A stretch of 64,000 nt of DNA from Candidatus Chryseobacterium colombiense (GCA_029203185.1 CP119310.1:2858001-2922000), one strand, 5' to 3'. Positions 33,961-43,506 are shown, counted from the first letter of the stretch. Translations and numbers: made by a program. The notes: generated by a model from the letters alone, not told the origin.

Positions 33961-35199
33961 ATGAACGAACAAGATACAGACAACAGATTTGAATTTCTAA
34001 AGGGCGATAAAGTACTTTGGATGGTCATTCTTGTGATCTCCATTTTTTCTATTTTCCCTGTATATTCTGCAAGTTCAAATCTGGAATATATCGTCAATAA
34101 CGGGACTACCACAGGTCACGTTATCAAACATATGTTCTTTGTGGTCTTAGGGTTGGGAATTATGAGAGTCGTTGGAATGGTAAAATATGAATATATCGGA
34201 AAGCTCAGCAGCATTTTGCTGGGATTAATGATTGTTCTGCTGATTGTCACTATGTTTACCGGCCAAACCATTGACGGAGCAAGTGCTTCAAGATGGCTGA
34301 AAATTCCGGGAACACCGATTTCCTTCCAGCCGTCGTCGTTTGCTTTTTTGATGCTGATTATTTATCTGTGTAGATATTTAACAAAAAAAATAACCCGTGA
34401 AAGGCTTCCTATTGAAAATATCATGTATATCTTCGGCCCTATCCTATTGGTTTTTGTACTGGTAGCAAAAGATAACGGCTCCACTGCATTAATGATTTTA
34501 ATGGTTTCTGTCATTGTACTAATTATAGGTCAGCTACATTGGAAATACATTGCCGGATTCATTTCGGCATCATTCATTGCGATTGTTCTGTTTTTATTGG
34601 TTGCTTTAAATACCAATCTTATTGGAGGAAACCGTGTTCATACATGGATGAGCCGTATCGAAACCTTTACTTCGAGTAAAGCTAAAACTGCGGATGTTGA
34701 TGATGAAAGCTTAAAAGCCAAGAACTATCAGGTAATGATGGCAAAAGCAGCTATTGTTCACGGTGGAGTTACAGGAATGGGACCGGGAAAAAGTGCTTTA
34801 AAACAAATGCTTCCCCAATCTGCTTCCGATTTTATTTTTGCCGTCATTGTAGAAGAATATGGGGTAATTGGTGCCGCATTTCTGATCAGTATGTATTTAA
34901 TCATGATGATTCGTATCGTGATGATAGCCAGTAAGATGCCCGCTTTTTTCGGCTCTCTGCTCGTACTCAGTCTCGGTGTGATGATTTTTATACAACTCTC
35001 TGTAAATATTGCTGTTGCGGTAAATCTGATCCCAGTAACAGGGCAACCTCTTCCATTAATAAGTTATGGAGGAACCTCAATGTTGGTAACGTATTTGCAG
35101 TTGGGAATTATTTTAAATATCAGCTCTAGAATCCAGATATACGATGAAGAAGGAATGGGGAAAAAACAAAGTATAGTCGAGATCAATGATATTGCTTAA
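33961..35199 (+). CDS. ftsW: Septal peptidoglycan glycosyltransferase FtsW
   Basis: 412 residues with about ten membrane helices. SEDS-family text is present: FQPSSFAFLMLIIYLCRY, VAKDNGSTALMIL, and the conserved PVTGQPLPLISYGGTS near 362. FtsW polymerises glycan strands with FtsI at the septum. Position between murD and murG favours FtsW over RodA. Confidence 0.92.
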   Translation: MNEQDTDNRFEFLKGDKVLWMVILVISIFSIFPVYSASSNLEYIVNNGTTTGHVIKHMFFVVLGLGIMRVVGMVKYEYIGKLSSILLGLMIVLLIVTMFTGQTIDGASASRWLKIPGTPISFQPSSFAFLMLIIYLCRYLTKKITRERLPIENIMYIFGPILLVFVLVAKDNGSTALMILMVSVIVLIIGQLHWKYIAGFISASFIAIVLFLLVALNTNLIGGNRVHTWMSRIETFTSSKAKTADVDDESLKAKNYQVMMAKAAIVHGGVTGMGPGKSALKQMLPQSASDFIFAVIVEEYGVIGAAFLISMYLIMMIRIVMIASKMPAFFGSLLVLSLGVMIFIQLSVNIAVAVNLIPVTGQPLPLISYGGTSMLVTYLQLGIILNISSRIQIYDEEGMGKKQSIVEINDIA

Positions 35200-35210
35200 A
35201 ACAAAATAAA

Positions 35211-35453
35211 ATGGAAATAAGTTTAATAAGATATATTGATAACAAAAACACAGAAGACGTATTGGTGTTTGATACCGATGTGGAAATCATTAATTTTTTG
35301 GAATCATATAATCTAGAATCTACCGAAATTATTGAACTTAATGATTCTGTTTATAATATTAAAGAGATTTCAGTAAAGCTGATTGAAAATAAAATTGAGA
35401 TTTGGGTATATGTTGATTTTATTGATTTAATTGAAAATTTGCCCACAGCATAA
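35211..35453 (+). CDS. Small orphan protein between ftsW and murG
   Basis: 80 residues, acidic (many Asp and Glu) and Ile-rich, no signal peptide or membrane helix. Residues read as alternating strand-helix (MEISLIRYIDNKN, VEIINFLESYNL, ISVKLIENKIEIWVYVDFIDL). I do not recognise a family. It starts 11 bp after ftsW and ends 8 bp before murG, in phase with the operon, so expression is likely. An extra gene at this point of the cluster is unusual. Confidence 0.62.
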   Translation: MEISLIRYIDNKNTEDVLVFDTDVEIINFLESYNLESTEIIELNDSVYNIKEISVKLIENKIEIWVYVDFIDLIENLPTA

Positions 35454-35461
35454 TTAGTAAT

Positions 35462-36565
35462 ATGAACAAAAAACTAAAAGTATTATTATCCGGCGGAGGA
35501 ACAGGAGGTCACATTTTTCCTGCCATCGCTATTGCAGACGAGATCAAAAAAAGATTTCCTGATGCTGAGTTTTTGTTCATAGGAGCCAACGGAAAAATGG
35601 AAATGGAAAAAGTTCCGCAGGCTGGCTATACAATTGAAGGAATTGACATCGCAGGAATTGACAGAGGAAATATGCTATCAAACTTAGGTTTGCCTTTTAA
35701 GATTTTAAAAAGCTTATCTAAATCAAAGAAGATCATTAAAAACTTTGCTCCGGATTTTGCGGTGGGAACAGGTGGTTTCGCAAGTGGTCCTGCTTTATAT
35801 GAAGCAAGCAAACTTGGAATTCCGATTTTTATTCAGGAGCAGAATGCACATGCAGGCGTAACGAATAAGATTTTAAGTAAAAAAGCAAAAGCCGTATTTA
35901 CAGCCTATCCGAAAGTGGAAGGTTTTCCTGCTGAAAAAATAAAGTTTCTGGGAAATCCGATTCGTGAAAACATTGTTTCAGGAATGCAGGAAACTTCCCA
36001 GGCAAAAGAAAAAATGGACTTGTCTCAGGATAAACTGACGATTTTATCTGTCGGTGGATCTTTAGGGTCAAGAACATTAAACAACGGTTGGAAAGATAAT
36101 TTAGAAAACCTGAAAGAAAAAGGATATCAATTGATCTGGCAAACCGGAAAACTGGATTATAAAGAACTGTATAATGAATCCTGGATCTCGGATCTCGGAT
36201 CTCAAATTCAGTTAAAAGAGTTCATCAAAGACATGGAAACAGCCTATTCTGCAGCAGATGTGATTGTTTCCAGATCAGGAGCCATTGCTATTTCAGAGTT
36301 GGCGGTAGCTCAGAAACCGGTTTTACTGGTTCCTTTCCCTTTTGCAGCGGAAGACCATCAAACCATAAATGCCATGAATCTGGTTGAAAAAAATGCAGCC
36401 CGAATGGTAAAAGACTCTGAAATGCAGGAAAAATTCTGGAATACCCTTTCAGAAATCTGCGAAAATGAGAATATAAGAAAAGAAATGTCTGAAAATCTGA
36501 AATATTTTGCCAAGCCCAATGCCGCAAAAGAGATTGTAGACGAGATTTTTAAAGTGATACAATAA
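35462..36565 (+). CDS. murG: UDP-GlcNAc:lipid I GlcNAc transferase MurG
   Basis: 367 residues, GT28 family. First glycine loop LSGGGTGGHIFPAIAIAD at 9-26, EQNAHAG near 126 and the C-terminal ISRSGAIAISEL-type loop (VSRSGAIAISELAVAQKPV) followed by LVPFPFAAEDHQ. Converts lipid I to lipid II at the inner membrane. Starts 8 bp after the orphan gene. Confidence 0.95.
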   Translation: MNKKLKVLLSGGGTGGHIFPAIAIADEIKKRFPDAEFLFIGANGKMEMEKVPQAGYTIEGIDIAGIDRGNMLSNLGLPFKILKSLSKSKKIIKNFAPDFAVGTGGFASGPALYEASKLGIPIFIQEQNAHAGVTNKILSKKAKAVFTAYPKVEGFPAEKIKFLGNPIRENIVSGMQETSQAKEKMDLSQDKLTILSVGGSLGSRTLNNGWKDNLENLKEKGYQLIWQTGKLDYKELYNESWISDLGSQIQLKEFIKDMETAYSAADVIVSRSGAIAISELAVAQKPVLLVPFPFAAEDHQTINAMNLVEKNAARMVKDSEMQEKFWNTLSEICENENIRKEMSENLKYFAKPNAAKEIVDEIFKVIQ

Positions 36566-36573
36566 ATAAAGCG

Positions 36574-36672
36574 TTTGTCATTCTGAACATAAACCAAAAG
36601 TTTACGAACGTAGTTCAGAAATGGAATGAAGAATCTATGCAATTGAGATTCTTCGTCCCTCAGAATGACAAA
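36574..36672. repeat. Nested inverted-repeat element, TGTCATTCTGA family
   Basis: TTTGTCATTCTGA (36574-36586) is the reverse complement of TCAGAATGACAAA (36660-36672). Inside, GAAGAATCT (36628-36636) pairs with AGATTCTTC (36646-36654). The element fills most of the murG-murC gap and has a degenerate relative at 59943-60015. Confidence 0.65.
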
Positions 36673-36692
36673 ATGAAAATTTTAATTAAATA

Positions 36693-38051
36693 ATGAAAGT
36701 TTTAGAAACATATCAAAATTTTTACTTCGTTGGAATCGGAGGTATCGGTATGAGTGCTTTGGCGCGTTACTTCCATGCTTCGGGCAAAAAAGTTTTGGGC
36801 TACGATAAAACCAACACCAAATTGACGACGGCTTTGATGAGCGAGGGAATTGATATTGTTTTTGAAGATGTCATTGATGAAAAAATAGCTTCCCTTAAGA
36901 AAGAAGATACATTGGTAATCTATACTCCTGCAATTAAGGTTCTGGGAATTTTAGAATATTTTAATGAAAATCAGTTTGAAGTATTAAAACGTGCAAAAGT
37001 TTTAGGTTTAATTACACAAAACACAGATTGTATCGCCGTTGCCGGAACTCATGGGAAAACAACAACTTCTACCCTGGTTTCACATCTTTGTAAAGAAGCA
37101 GATTTACCTTTCTCTTGTTTCTTGGGAGGAATCTCTGAGAATTTTAAATCGAATTTCCTATACAACGGTTCACAATATTCTGTGGTGGAAGCAGACGAAT
37201 ACGACAGAAGCTTTTTGAATCTTTCTCCGGATTGGGCAGTGATCACTTCCACAGATGCAGACCATTTGGATATTTATGGAGATAAAAGCCATATTGAAGA
37301 AGGTTTTAGACAGTTTGCAGCTTTAGTTCCGAATGATAAGCAGCTTTTTGTAAGAAAAGGCATTGGGATCGGAAGACCTTCTCTGACGTATGCTGTAAAC
37401 GAGGTTGCTGATTATTACTCGGATAATCTAAGAATGGAGAATGACAAAATTTATTTTGATTTCCATACTCCTAAAGAAACTGTTAAAGATTTCATCTGGG
37501 AAATTCCGGGGATTCACAATGTTGAGAATGCAACCGTTGCATTGGCAATTTTAAACAATTTAGGCGTTGATTTCGAAACATTAAAAAAAGCGATTGCCAA
37601 TTTTAAAGGAATTAAAAGAAGATATACCAAACACAGATACGAAAACGGTAAAATTTACATCGACGATTATGCCCATCATCCAACAGAAATTAATGCCGTG
37701 ATGAGCTCAATCCGGACTTTTTATCCGGAAAAGAAATTATTGGTGGCTTTCCAGCCTCATCTTTTCAGCAGAACAAGAGATTTTGCAGACGGATTTGCTG
37801 AAAGTTTAAGCCACGCCGATGAATTGATTTTGCTTGATATTTATCCGGCAAGAGAACTTCAGGAAAACTTTGAAGGTATTACTTCAAGCTGGTTATTGGA
37901 TAAAGTAACATTAGATAAAAAGGAAGTATCTACTCTGAGTGATGCTTTCAATAAAATAAAAGAAAAAGATTTTGATATCCTTCTTACAGTAGGTGCAGGA
38001 AATATTGATACACTGTACGATCCTATTTGTGAGTGGTTAAGTAAAAATTAA
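36693..38051 (+). CDS. murC: UDP-MurNAc:L-alanine ligase MurC
   Basis: 452 residues. GIGGIGMSALARYF at 14-27, ATP loop VAGTHGKTTTSTLVSH near 116, EADEYDRSFL and DDYAHHPTEINAV are MurC signatures. Adds L-alanine to UDP-MurNAc. A repeat lies in the 127-bp gap before it, so it may be transcribed with the rest of the cluster by read-through or from a promoter I cannot identify. Confidence 0.95.
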   Translation: MKVLETYQNFYFVGIGGIGMSALARYFHASGKKVLGYDKTNTKLTTALMSEGIDIVFEDVIDEKIASLKKEDTLVIYTPAIKVLGILEYFNENQFEVLKRAKVLGLITQNTDCIAVAGTHGKTTTSTLVSHLCKEADLPFSCFLGGISENFKSNFLYNGSQYSVVEADEYDRSFLNLSPDWAVITSTDADHLDIYGDKSHIEEGFRQFAALVPNDKQLFVRKGIGIGRPSLTYAVNEVADYYSDNLRMENDKIYFDFHTPKETVKDFIWEIPGIHNVENATVALAILNNLGVDFETLKKAIANFKGIKRRYTKHRYENGKIYIDDYAHHPTEINAVMSSIRTFYPEKKLLVAFQPHLFSRTRDFADGFAESLSHADELILLDIYPARELQENFEGITSSWLLDKVTLDKKEVSTLSDAFNKIKEKDFDILLTVGAGNIDTLYDPICEWLSKN

Positions 38052-38075
38052 AAACTCAAAATCCGTAACTCATTT

Positions 38076-39035
38076 ATGAAAAATAAATACAGAATATTAA
38101 AAATTGCCATCACAGTAATCATTCTAGGATTTCTGCTGAGTTTCTCTTTAAAGAAATTCAGCGGTCAGAAGATTACGGACAATAAAATTTCTGTAAAAAT
38201 GGATAATGGAAAAACTCCGGTGTATTTTGTTGACGAAAAAGACATCCGTGAGATTGTAAAAAAAGAAAACCCTTCGGGAAAAGTGGGCGATCTGAATATT
38301 CCTGCCCTGGAAAAGAAAATCAATAATCTTCCGGCTGTTGACAGTGCCAATGTCTATTTGAACCTGAATGGAAAATTAAATTTAGACATTAAACAAAGAG
38401 TACCTATTTTCAGATTGAATAAAGAAGGAAGAGACTTTTATGTAGATGAAAAAGGCACCGAGTTTCCGATTTCAAAAACCTATTCACATCCTTGTATGCT
38501 GGTAACCGGGGATGTCCAGAAAGATGAATACCGTCAGCTGGCTGAATTGGTTGAAAAAATTGATAAAGATGACTTCAGTAAAAAATACTTTATAGGAATT
38601 TCAAAAGATTATAAAGGAAATTATAACCTTCTGACCAGTGAGGGAAATTATAAAGTTGAAATTGGAGACTTAGATAATATTGAATTAAAAGTTAAAGGTT
38701 TCAAAGCTTTCGTAGAAAAATATTTGATCTATCAGGATCCTCAGAAATACAACAAGATTTCTGTAAAATATCAGAATCAGATCGTCACGACTTTGAATCC
38801 GTACTTTAAAGAAAATGACAGTATTCTGAACGTAGGAAACAAAGAACTGGCAAAAGCCTCAGCCACGCCACCCGCAGTCAGGAAAACCGTGGAAGTTCTT
38901 CCCAAAGCGGTGACAGTAAAGAAGCCAAGTCCTACTTCTTCAAAACCCAAAGTTGTAACCAAGCCCAAGGAGACGAAGAAAACAGAGAAAAAAGCAACGG
39001 CTGCAAAGCCTAAAGCAAAAGTTAAAATAGAATAA
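38076..39035 (+). CDS. ftsQ: Cell division protein FtsQ with Lys/Pro-rich tail
   Basis: 319 residues. One membrane helix (about 9-25), then a POTRA-like region (NKISVKMDNGKTPVYFVDEKDIREIV) and an FtsQ beta domain (LNLDIKQRVPIFRLNKEGRDFYVDEKG). The last 60 residues are a low-complexity Lys/Ala/Pro/Thr tail (VKKPSPTSSKPKVVTKPK onward) that is not part of the core fold. Position between murC and ftsA supports the call. Confidence 0.85.
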   Translation: MKNKYRILKIAITVIILGFLLSFSLKKFSGQKITDNKISVKMDNGKTPVYFVDEKDIREIVKKENPSGKVGDLNIPALEKKINNLPAVDSANVYLNLNGKLNLDIKQRVPIFRLNKEGRDFYVDEKGTEFPISKTYSHPCMLVTGDVQKDEYRQLAELVEKIDKDDFSKKYFIGISKDYKGNYNLLTSEGNYKVEIGDLDNIELKVKGFKAFVEKYLIYQDPQKYNKISVKYQNQIVTTLNPYFKENDSILNVGNKELAKASATPPAVRKTVEVLPKAVTVKKPSPTSSKPKVVTKPKETKKTEKKATAAKPKAKVKIE

Positions 39036-39057
39036 AAAATCAAATCGATATCAACAA

Positions 39058-40452
39058 ATGGAAAATCAAGAGTATTCAGTAGGTCTGGACATTGGGACAA
39101 CAAAGATTGTCGCCATTGTCGGAAGGAGGAATGCACACGGGAAAATAGAAGTTCTCGGTGTAGGGAAGGCAAAGAGTCTTGGTGTTCACAAAGGTATTGT
39201 GAATAATATTTCGCAAACCATTAATTCAATCAAAGCTGCTGTTTCTGAAGCACAGTCCAGCGCAGGAGTTCCTATCCGTAAAGTAACGGTGGGAATTGCT
39301 GGAAAACACATTCGTTCTCTGCAGCACTCAGATTATATTATGCGTGAACATCCGGATAAGTTCATTACAGATGATGACATTGAAGCATTGAAAGATCAGG
39401 TGAAAAAACTGGTAATGCTTCCTGGTGAAGAAATTATCCATGTACTTCCTCAGGAATACAAAGTCGATTCCGAAGGTGAAATTCAGGAACCTGTCGGAAT
39501 GCACGGAAAACGTTTAGAGGCCAATTTCCACGTTGTAGTCGGGCAAATGGGAAGCATCCGAAATATCGCAAGATGCGTTCGTGAGGCCGGATTAGAAATG
39601 GAAGCCCTTACTTTGGAACCTTTGGCATCCTCAGAAGCTGTTCTTACAAAAGAAGAAAAAGAAGCAGGTGTAGCCATCGTGGATATCGGTGGAGGAACAA
39701 CGGATATTGCTATTTTTAAAGACAATATCATCCGTCATACCTGCGTCATTCCTTACGGAGGAGGAATTATTACGGAAGACATTAAAGAAGGCTGTTCAAT
39801 TATTGAAAAGCACGCCGAGCAATTAAAGGTTAAGTTCGGTTCTGCAGTTCCTGAGTTGGAAAAAGACAGTACGTATGTTACCATTCCTGGACTTCACGGA
39901 AGACCGGATAAAGAAATTTCATTAAAAACTCTGGCACAGATTATCAATGCAAGAGTGGAAGAAATATTGGAAATGGTAAATACGGAACTAAAAGCTTACG
40001 GTGCTTTCGAACAGAAGAAAAAACTGATTGCTGGAATTGTTCTGACCGGTGGTGGTTCAAACTTGAAACATCTTCGTCAGCTGGCTAACTATACAACAGG
40101 TTTCGACAGCAGAATAGGTTTTGCAAACGAATATATTGCGAACGATAAAAATCAATATCTTAAAGGACCTGAATTTGCGACTTCTATTGGATTACTGATG
40201 GAAAGTTTAAAAATCAGAGATAAAAAGATTACCAGTATTGAAGAAGAAGCTGTTTTAGAGCAACCTCAGCCAAAAGCTGAAGCTGTAACGACTCAAACGG
40301 AAACAGCGCAACAACAGCCTGTTCAGCCCATTGAAACCGTGCAGCATCAAGAAGTTGTAGCAGAACAAAACGAAAACAAAAGAGCGGCAAAACTGACTTT
40401 CGGACAGTCGCTTATGGAAAAAGTAAAAAAATTCTTCGAAGAAGTAGAATAA
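39058..40452 (+). CDS. ftsA: Cell division protein FtsA
   Basis: 464 residues, actin-like ATPase. Phosphate motif VGLDIGTTKIVAIVG at 8-22, GIVNNISQTINSI, VDIGGGTTDIAIF near 210 and LTGGGSNLKHL near 332. The end carries a Gln/Thr-rich linker and a C-terminal amphipathic helix (FGQSLMEKVKKFFEEV) that attaches FtsA to the membrane. It tethers FtsZ. Confidence 0.95.
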   Translation: MENQEYSVGLDIGTTKIVAIVGRRNAHGKIEVLGVGKAKSLGVHKGIVNNISQTINSIKAAVSEAQSSAGVPIRKVTVGIAGKHIRSLQHSDYIMREHPDKFITDDDIEALKDQVKKLVMLPGEEIIHVLPQEYKVDSEGEIQEPVGMHGKRLEANFHVVVGQMGSIRNIARCVREAGLEMEALTLEPLASSEAVLTKEEKEAGVAIVDIGGGTTDIAIFKDNIIRHTCVIPYGGGIITEDIKEGCSIIEKHAEQLKVKFGSAVPELEKDSTYVTIPGLHGRPDKEISLKTLAQIINARVEEILEMVNTELKAYGAFEQKKKLIAGIVLTGGGSNLKHLRQLANYTTGFDSRIGFANEYIANDKNQYLKGPEFATSIGLLMESLKIRDKKITSIEEEAVLEQPQPKAEAVTTQTETAQQQPVQPIETVQHQEVVAEQNENKRAAKLTFGQSLMEKVKKFFEEVE

Positions 40453-40537
40453 ATTATAAATGATGAATTATAAACGATAAACGATTTTTTCCTTATCAAC
40501 CCTTATTCATCAATTATCAACTATTAAAAGAACAGTT

Positions 40538-42448
40538 ATGGAAAATATAGGTACACAGGGATTTTCATTTGATTTACCAAAAGGAAATTCATCGATCATC
40601 AAAGTAATTGGTGTAGGTGGCGGTGGAAACAACGCACTAAAACACATGTACGAGAAAGGAATTCACGGAGTAGATTTCGTGATATGTAATACTGATGCTC
40701 AGACATTAGACAATAACCCGGTTGCCAACAAAGTACAGTTGGGAACAACCATCACAGAAGGTCTTGGTGCTGGTGCAGATCCTGAAGTAGGAGAAAAATC
40801 GGCTATCGAAAGTATCGAAGACATTAAAGCGGCGATGGGTCAGAATACCAAAATGGTATTCATCACTGCCGGAATGGGTGGTGGAACAGGAACCGGAGCA
40901 GCTCCCGTTATTGCTAAAGTAGCAAAAGACATGGGCATTCTTACCGTAGGAATCGTTACCGTTCCTTTCAGCTTTGAAGGCAAAAGAAGATTGGAACAGG
41001 CTGAAAACGGTCTTGATAAATTAAGAAACAATGTTGACTCATTAATTGTCATCAATAACGATAAACTAAGACAACAGTTTGGAAACCTTGGATTCAAGCA
41101 GGGATTCTCAAAAGCCGATGAAGTTTTAACGAATGCTGCCAAAGGAATGGCAGAAGTTATTACAGGTTACTTCGATGTAAACATTGACTTTAGAGATGCT
41201 AAATCTGTGCTTCAAAACTCAGGAACGGCATTGATGTCTACAGGTATTGCTTCAGGTGAAAATAAAGCTGAAGAAGCCGTAAGAAAAGCATTAGATTCCC
41301 CATTATTAAATGACAACAAAATCACGGGAGCAAAAAACGTTCTGTTGTTGATCAGAAGTGGTGTAGAAGAGGTTACCATGGACGAAATCGGTATCATCAT
41401 GGATCATATCCAGAAAGAAGCAGGAAATACTGCTGATATCATTTTCGGAGTTGGTGCTGATGAAGAATTAGGAGATTCTGTAAGCGTTCTTGTCATTGCA
41501 ACTGGTTTTTCAAATGACAACAAGAAATTTTCAGGTCCTACCGAAAAGATCAAGATCAGCTTAAATGATACTTTTGACACTCCAAAAACGTCTCCTTTCA
41601 AAACAAGAGAAGAAAGAGAAGCAACCCCGGAAGAAACGCATGATTTCGGAGGTAAAAACCTTTTCAGGCTGGATGATGACAACGATACTCCACAGTTCGG
41701 GTCTATGACTACTGAAAAAAAAATGATTGTTGACAGTGAAGAGATAAAAACTGAAATAAAATTCTTTGATAAAGAGGAAGATACGCTGGACAACCCTGCT
41801 CAGAACTGGAGAAACGAGGAAGAACAGGAAGAATCTTTCAATTTGTTTTCTTTAGATGAAGAAGCAGAAGATCCTAACGATCTGGAAATTGAATCTTTCA
41901 AGTTTGACTTTGATAATAAAAAAGAAGAATCTCAGTCAAATACTTTCAGCAATTCTTACTCAGAAGAGAAGCCGGTAGAATTTAACTTCTTTGTTAACGA
42001 AACTATTAATGAACCTAAAGCTGATTTCGGACAACCTAAAACAGACTTTACAACTCCCAGCAATACAATAGTTCAGGAGCCCGCTCAAAAAGTAGAAACA
42101 TTCTTCCAGACTAAACAGGAAGAACCTAAAATGGAAACCAGATCAACTTTTGAAAACAAAGCTGAAACTGAAATTTCAAAACCGGCAGAAGAAGAATTCA
42201 CTTTTGTGAATAAAACGATTGATCAGGACAGAGTAATTGAAAGAAGAAATAAATTAAAAGAATTCAACTCCCGTTATCAGAGCTTTGACAGCTCGAGTGA
42301 GTTCGAATCTGTTCCCGCTTTCAAGAGAAAGAATATTTCTATTGATGGTAATAATGCTTCTGATCAGAACATCAATACTTATCTTTCCGATAATAACGGA
42401 AATATGCAGATCAGAGAAAACAGATTTTTAAATAAAGATGTTGATTAA
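40538..42448 (+). CDS. ftsZ: Cell division tubulin homologue FtsZ with a long C-terminal linker
   Basis: 636 residues. The GTPase domain (about 10-335) has the tubulin signature GGGTGTGAAP near 115 and the T7 loop VNIDFRDAKSVL near 212. A 250-residue acidic, Gln/Asn-rich linker follows. A conserved-tail-like peptide VPAFKRKNI lies near 591, about 40 residues before the end, and the protein terminates in LNKDVD, as in other Flavobacteriia. The gene is followed by a repeat and yqeY. Confidence 0.95.
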   Translation: MENIGTQGFSFDLPKGNSSIIKVIGVGGGGNNALKHMYEKGIHGVDFVICNTDAQTLDNNPVANKVQLGTTITEGLGAGADPEVGEKSAIESIEDIKAAMGQNTKMVFITAGMGGGTGTGAAPVIAKVAKDMGILTVGIVTVPFSFEGKRRLEQAENGLDKLRNNVDSLIVINNDKLRQQFGNLGFKQGFSKADEVLTNAAKGMAEVITGYFDVNIDFRDAKSVLQNSGTALMSTGIASGENKAEEAVRKALDSPLLNDNKITGAKNVLLLIRSGVEEVTMDEIGIIMDHIQKEAGNTADIIFGVGADEELGDSVSVLVIATGFSNDNKKFSGPTEKIKISLNDTFDTPKTSPFKTREEREATPEETHDFGGKNLFRLDDDNDTPQFGSMTTEKKMIVDSEEIKTEIKFFDKEEDTLDNPAQNWRNEEEQEESFNLFSLDEEAEDPNDLEIESFKFDFDNKKEESQSNTFSNSYSEEKPVEFNFFVNETINEPKADFGQPKTDFTTPSNTIVQEPAQKVETFFQTKQEEPKMETRSTFENKAETEISKPAEEEFTFVNKTIDQDRVIERRNKLKEFNSRYQSFDSSSEFESVPAFKRKNISIDGNNASDQNINTYLSDNNGNMQIRENRFLNKDVD

Positions 42449-42466
42449 TCAATATAAGAGTATAAA

Positions 42467-42544
42467 AATGTAGCAATGTAACGATAGCGATGTCATGCTG
42501 AGTCTGTCGAAGCATCAACTTATAAATTATTACATTGCTACATT
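42467..42544. repeat. 78-bp element with perfect 15-bp terminal inverted repeats
   Basis: AATGTAGCAATGTAA (42467-42481) is the exact reverse complement of TTACATTGCTACATT (42530-42544). The interior contains one solo arm (42491-42516) of the dispersed element found at 13073 and 52649. It lies in the ftsZ-yqeY gap. Confidence 0.7.
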
Positions 42545-42559
42545 ATTAAATTAAAAAAA

Positions 42560-43006
42560 ATGAGTTTAGAAAATACAATAAACGAAGCTATAAAAACAGC
42601 AATGAGAGCTAAAGACAGAGTTGCTTTAGATTCTCTTCGTGCTGTAAAATCTCAGATACAACTGCTGAAAACGGAAGCTTTAGGAAAAGAGGTGACCGCA
42701 GAACAAGAAATTGCTATTCTTCAGAGAATGGTAAAACAGCGTAAGGATTCTTACGAACAGTTTACTGCACAGGGAAGAAATGACTTGGCAGAGGTAGAAG
42801 ACGCTCAAATGAAAATCATTGAACAGTTTTTACCCAAACAACTTTCTGCAGAAGAATTGGAAGCAGAAATAAAAAAAATTATTGCTGAAACCGGCGCCGA
42901 ATCTTTAAAAGATTTAGGAAAGGTAATGGGAGTGGCATCAAAGACTTTGGCCGGAAAATCTGACGGAAAAAGTATCTCTGAGATGGCTAAAAAGCTACTT
43001 TCATAA
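42560..43006 (+). CDS. GatB/YqeY domain protein
   Basis: 148 residues, soluble and helical. It matches the YqeY family throughout (INEAIKTAMRAKDRVALDSLRAVKSQIQ, IIEQFLPKQLSAEEL, GKVMGVASKTLAGKSDGKSISEM). The YqeY fold is the C-terminal tail domain of GatB; the stand-alone protein is thought to interact with tRNA or amidotransferases, but its role is unproven. Commonly follows ftsZ in this group. Confidence 0.9.
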   Translation: MSLENTINEAIKTAMRAKDRVALDSLRAVKSQIQLLKTEALGKEVTAEQEIAILQRMVKQRKDSYEQFTAQGRNDLAEVEDAQMKIIEQFLPKQLSAEELEAEIKKIIAETGAESLKDLGKVMGVASKTLAGKSDGKSISEMAKKLLS

Positions 43007-43082
43007 AAGTTCCGGAGTTGAGTTAAACTCATCACTGGATTCTATTTAGGATATTCAACCTTTGCATATCGATTTGATTAAA

Positions 43083-43115
43083 GAAGCCCGGAACCAAGGT
43101 TCCGGGCTTCATTTT
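43083..43115 (+). terminator. Intrinsic terminator after yqeY
   Basis: GAAGCCCGGAACC (43083-43095) pairs perfectly with GGTTCCGGGCTTC (43098-43110), followed by ATTTTA. The innermost pair must open for the loop. Confidence 0.8.
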
Positions 43116-43475
43116 ATATAGCAGTATAATTAAAAAAACCTATAACAAGTTGTTACAGGCTCTTATTTGAGTCCTTCATTACATCCGATGTCAATTCTAA
43201 AAACATGGGAACGGATATAATAAAAGTTGAGGGAATTACACTATCAATCAGATTTTTACACCGACAATAATTCTTATATTATAATTATAAGTTTTTTTTC
43301 ATGGAGTTTGTTTTTAGAATCTGTTTCAAAATTAATAAATATTTTTCAATATTAACATATATAAATCAAACATTAATGAAATTTATTATTTTTTTAATAT
43401 CCTAACTATAAGGCTATTTGGTTTAATAAATTGAATGATAGTTATTATAAATTAATAGAAAGCTTAGAAAATTTG

Positions 43476-43483
43476 TAAATTTG
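43476..43483 (+). promoter_or_regulatory. -7 element (TAAATTTG) of the bacilliredoxin gene
   Basis: Exact TAnnTTTG match 23 nt before the ATG. No -33 TTG at the standard distance. Confidence 0.6.
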
Positions 43484-43506
43484 CCTAGAATTATAAAAAA
43501 TAAAAA

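Larger units (their letters stand above)
43007..43506. other. 500-bp intergenic region without a gene
   Basis: Contains the yqeY terminator (43083-43115) and, near the right end, the -7 box of the bacilliredoxin gene (43476-43483). Between them is very AT-rich sequence with no credible ORF on either strand. Confidence 0.6.

Noticed and set aside
40453..40537. Repeated GATGAATTAT/TTATTCATC words before ftsZ
   Set aside because: Imperfect and low complexity; no clear element boundaries.
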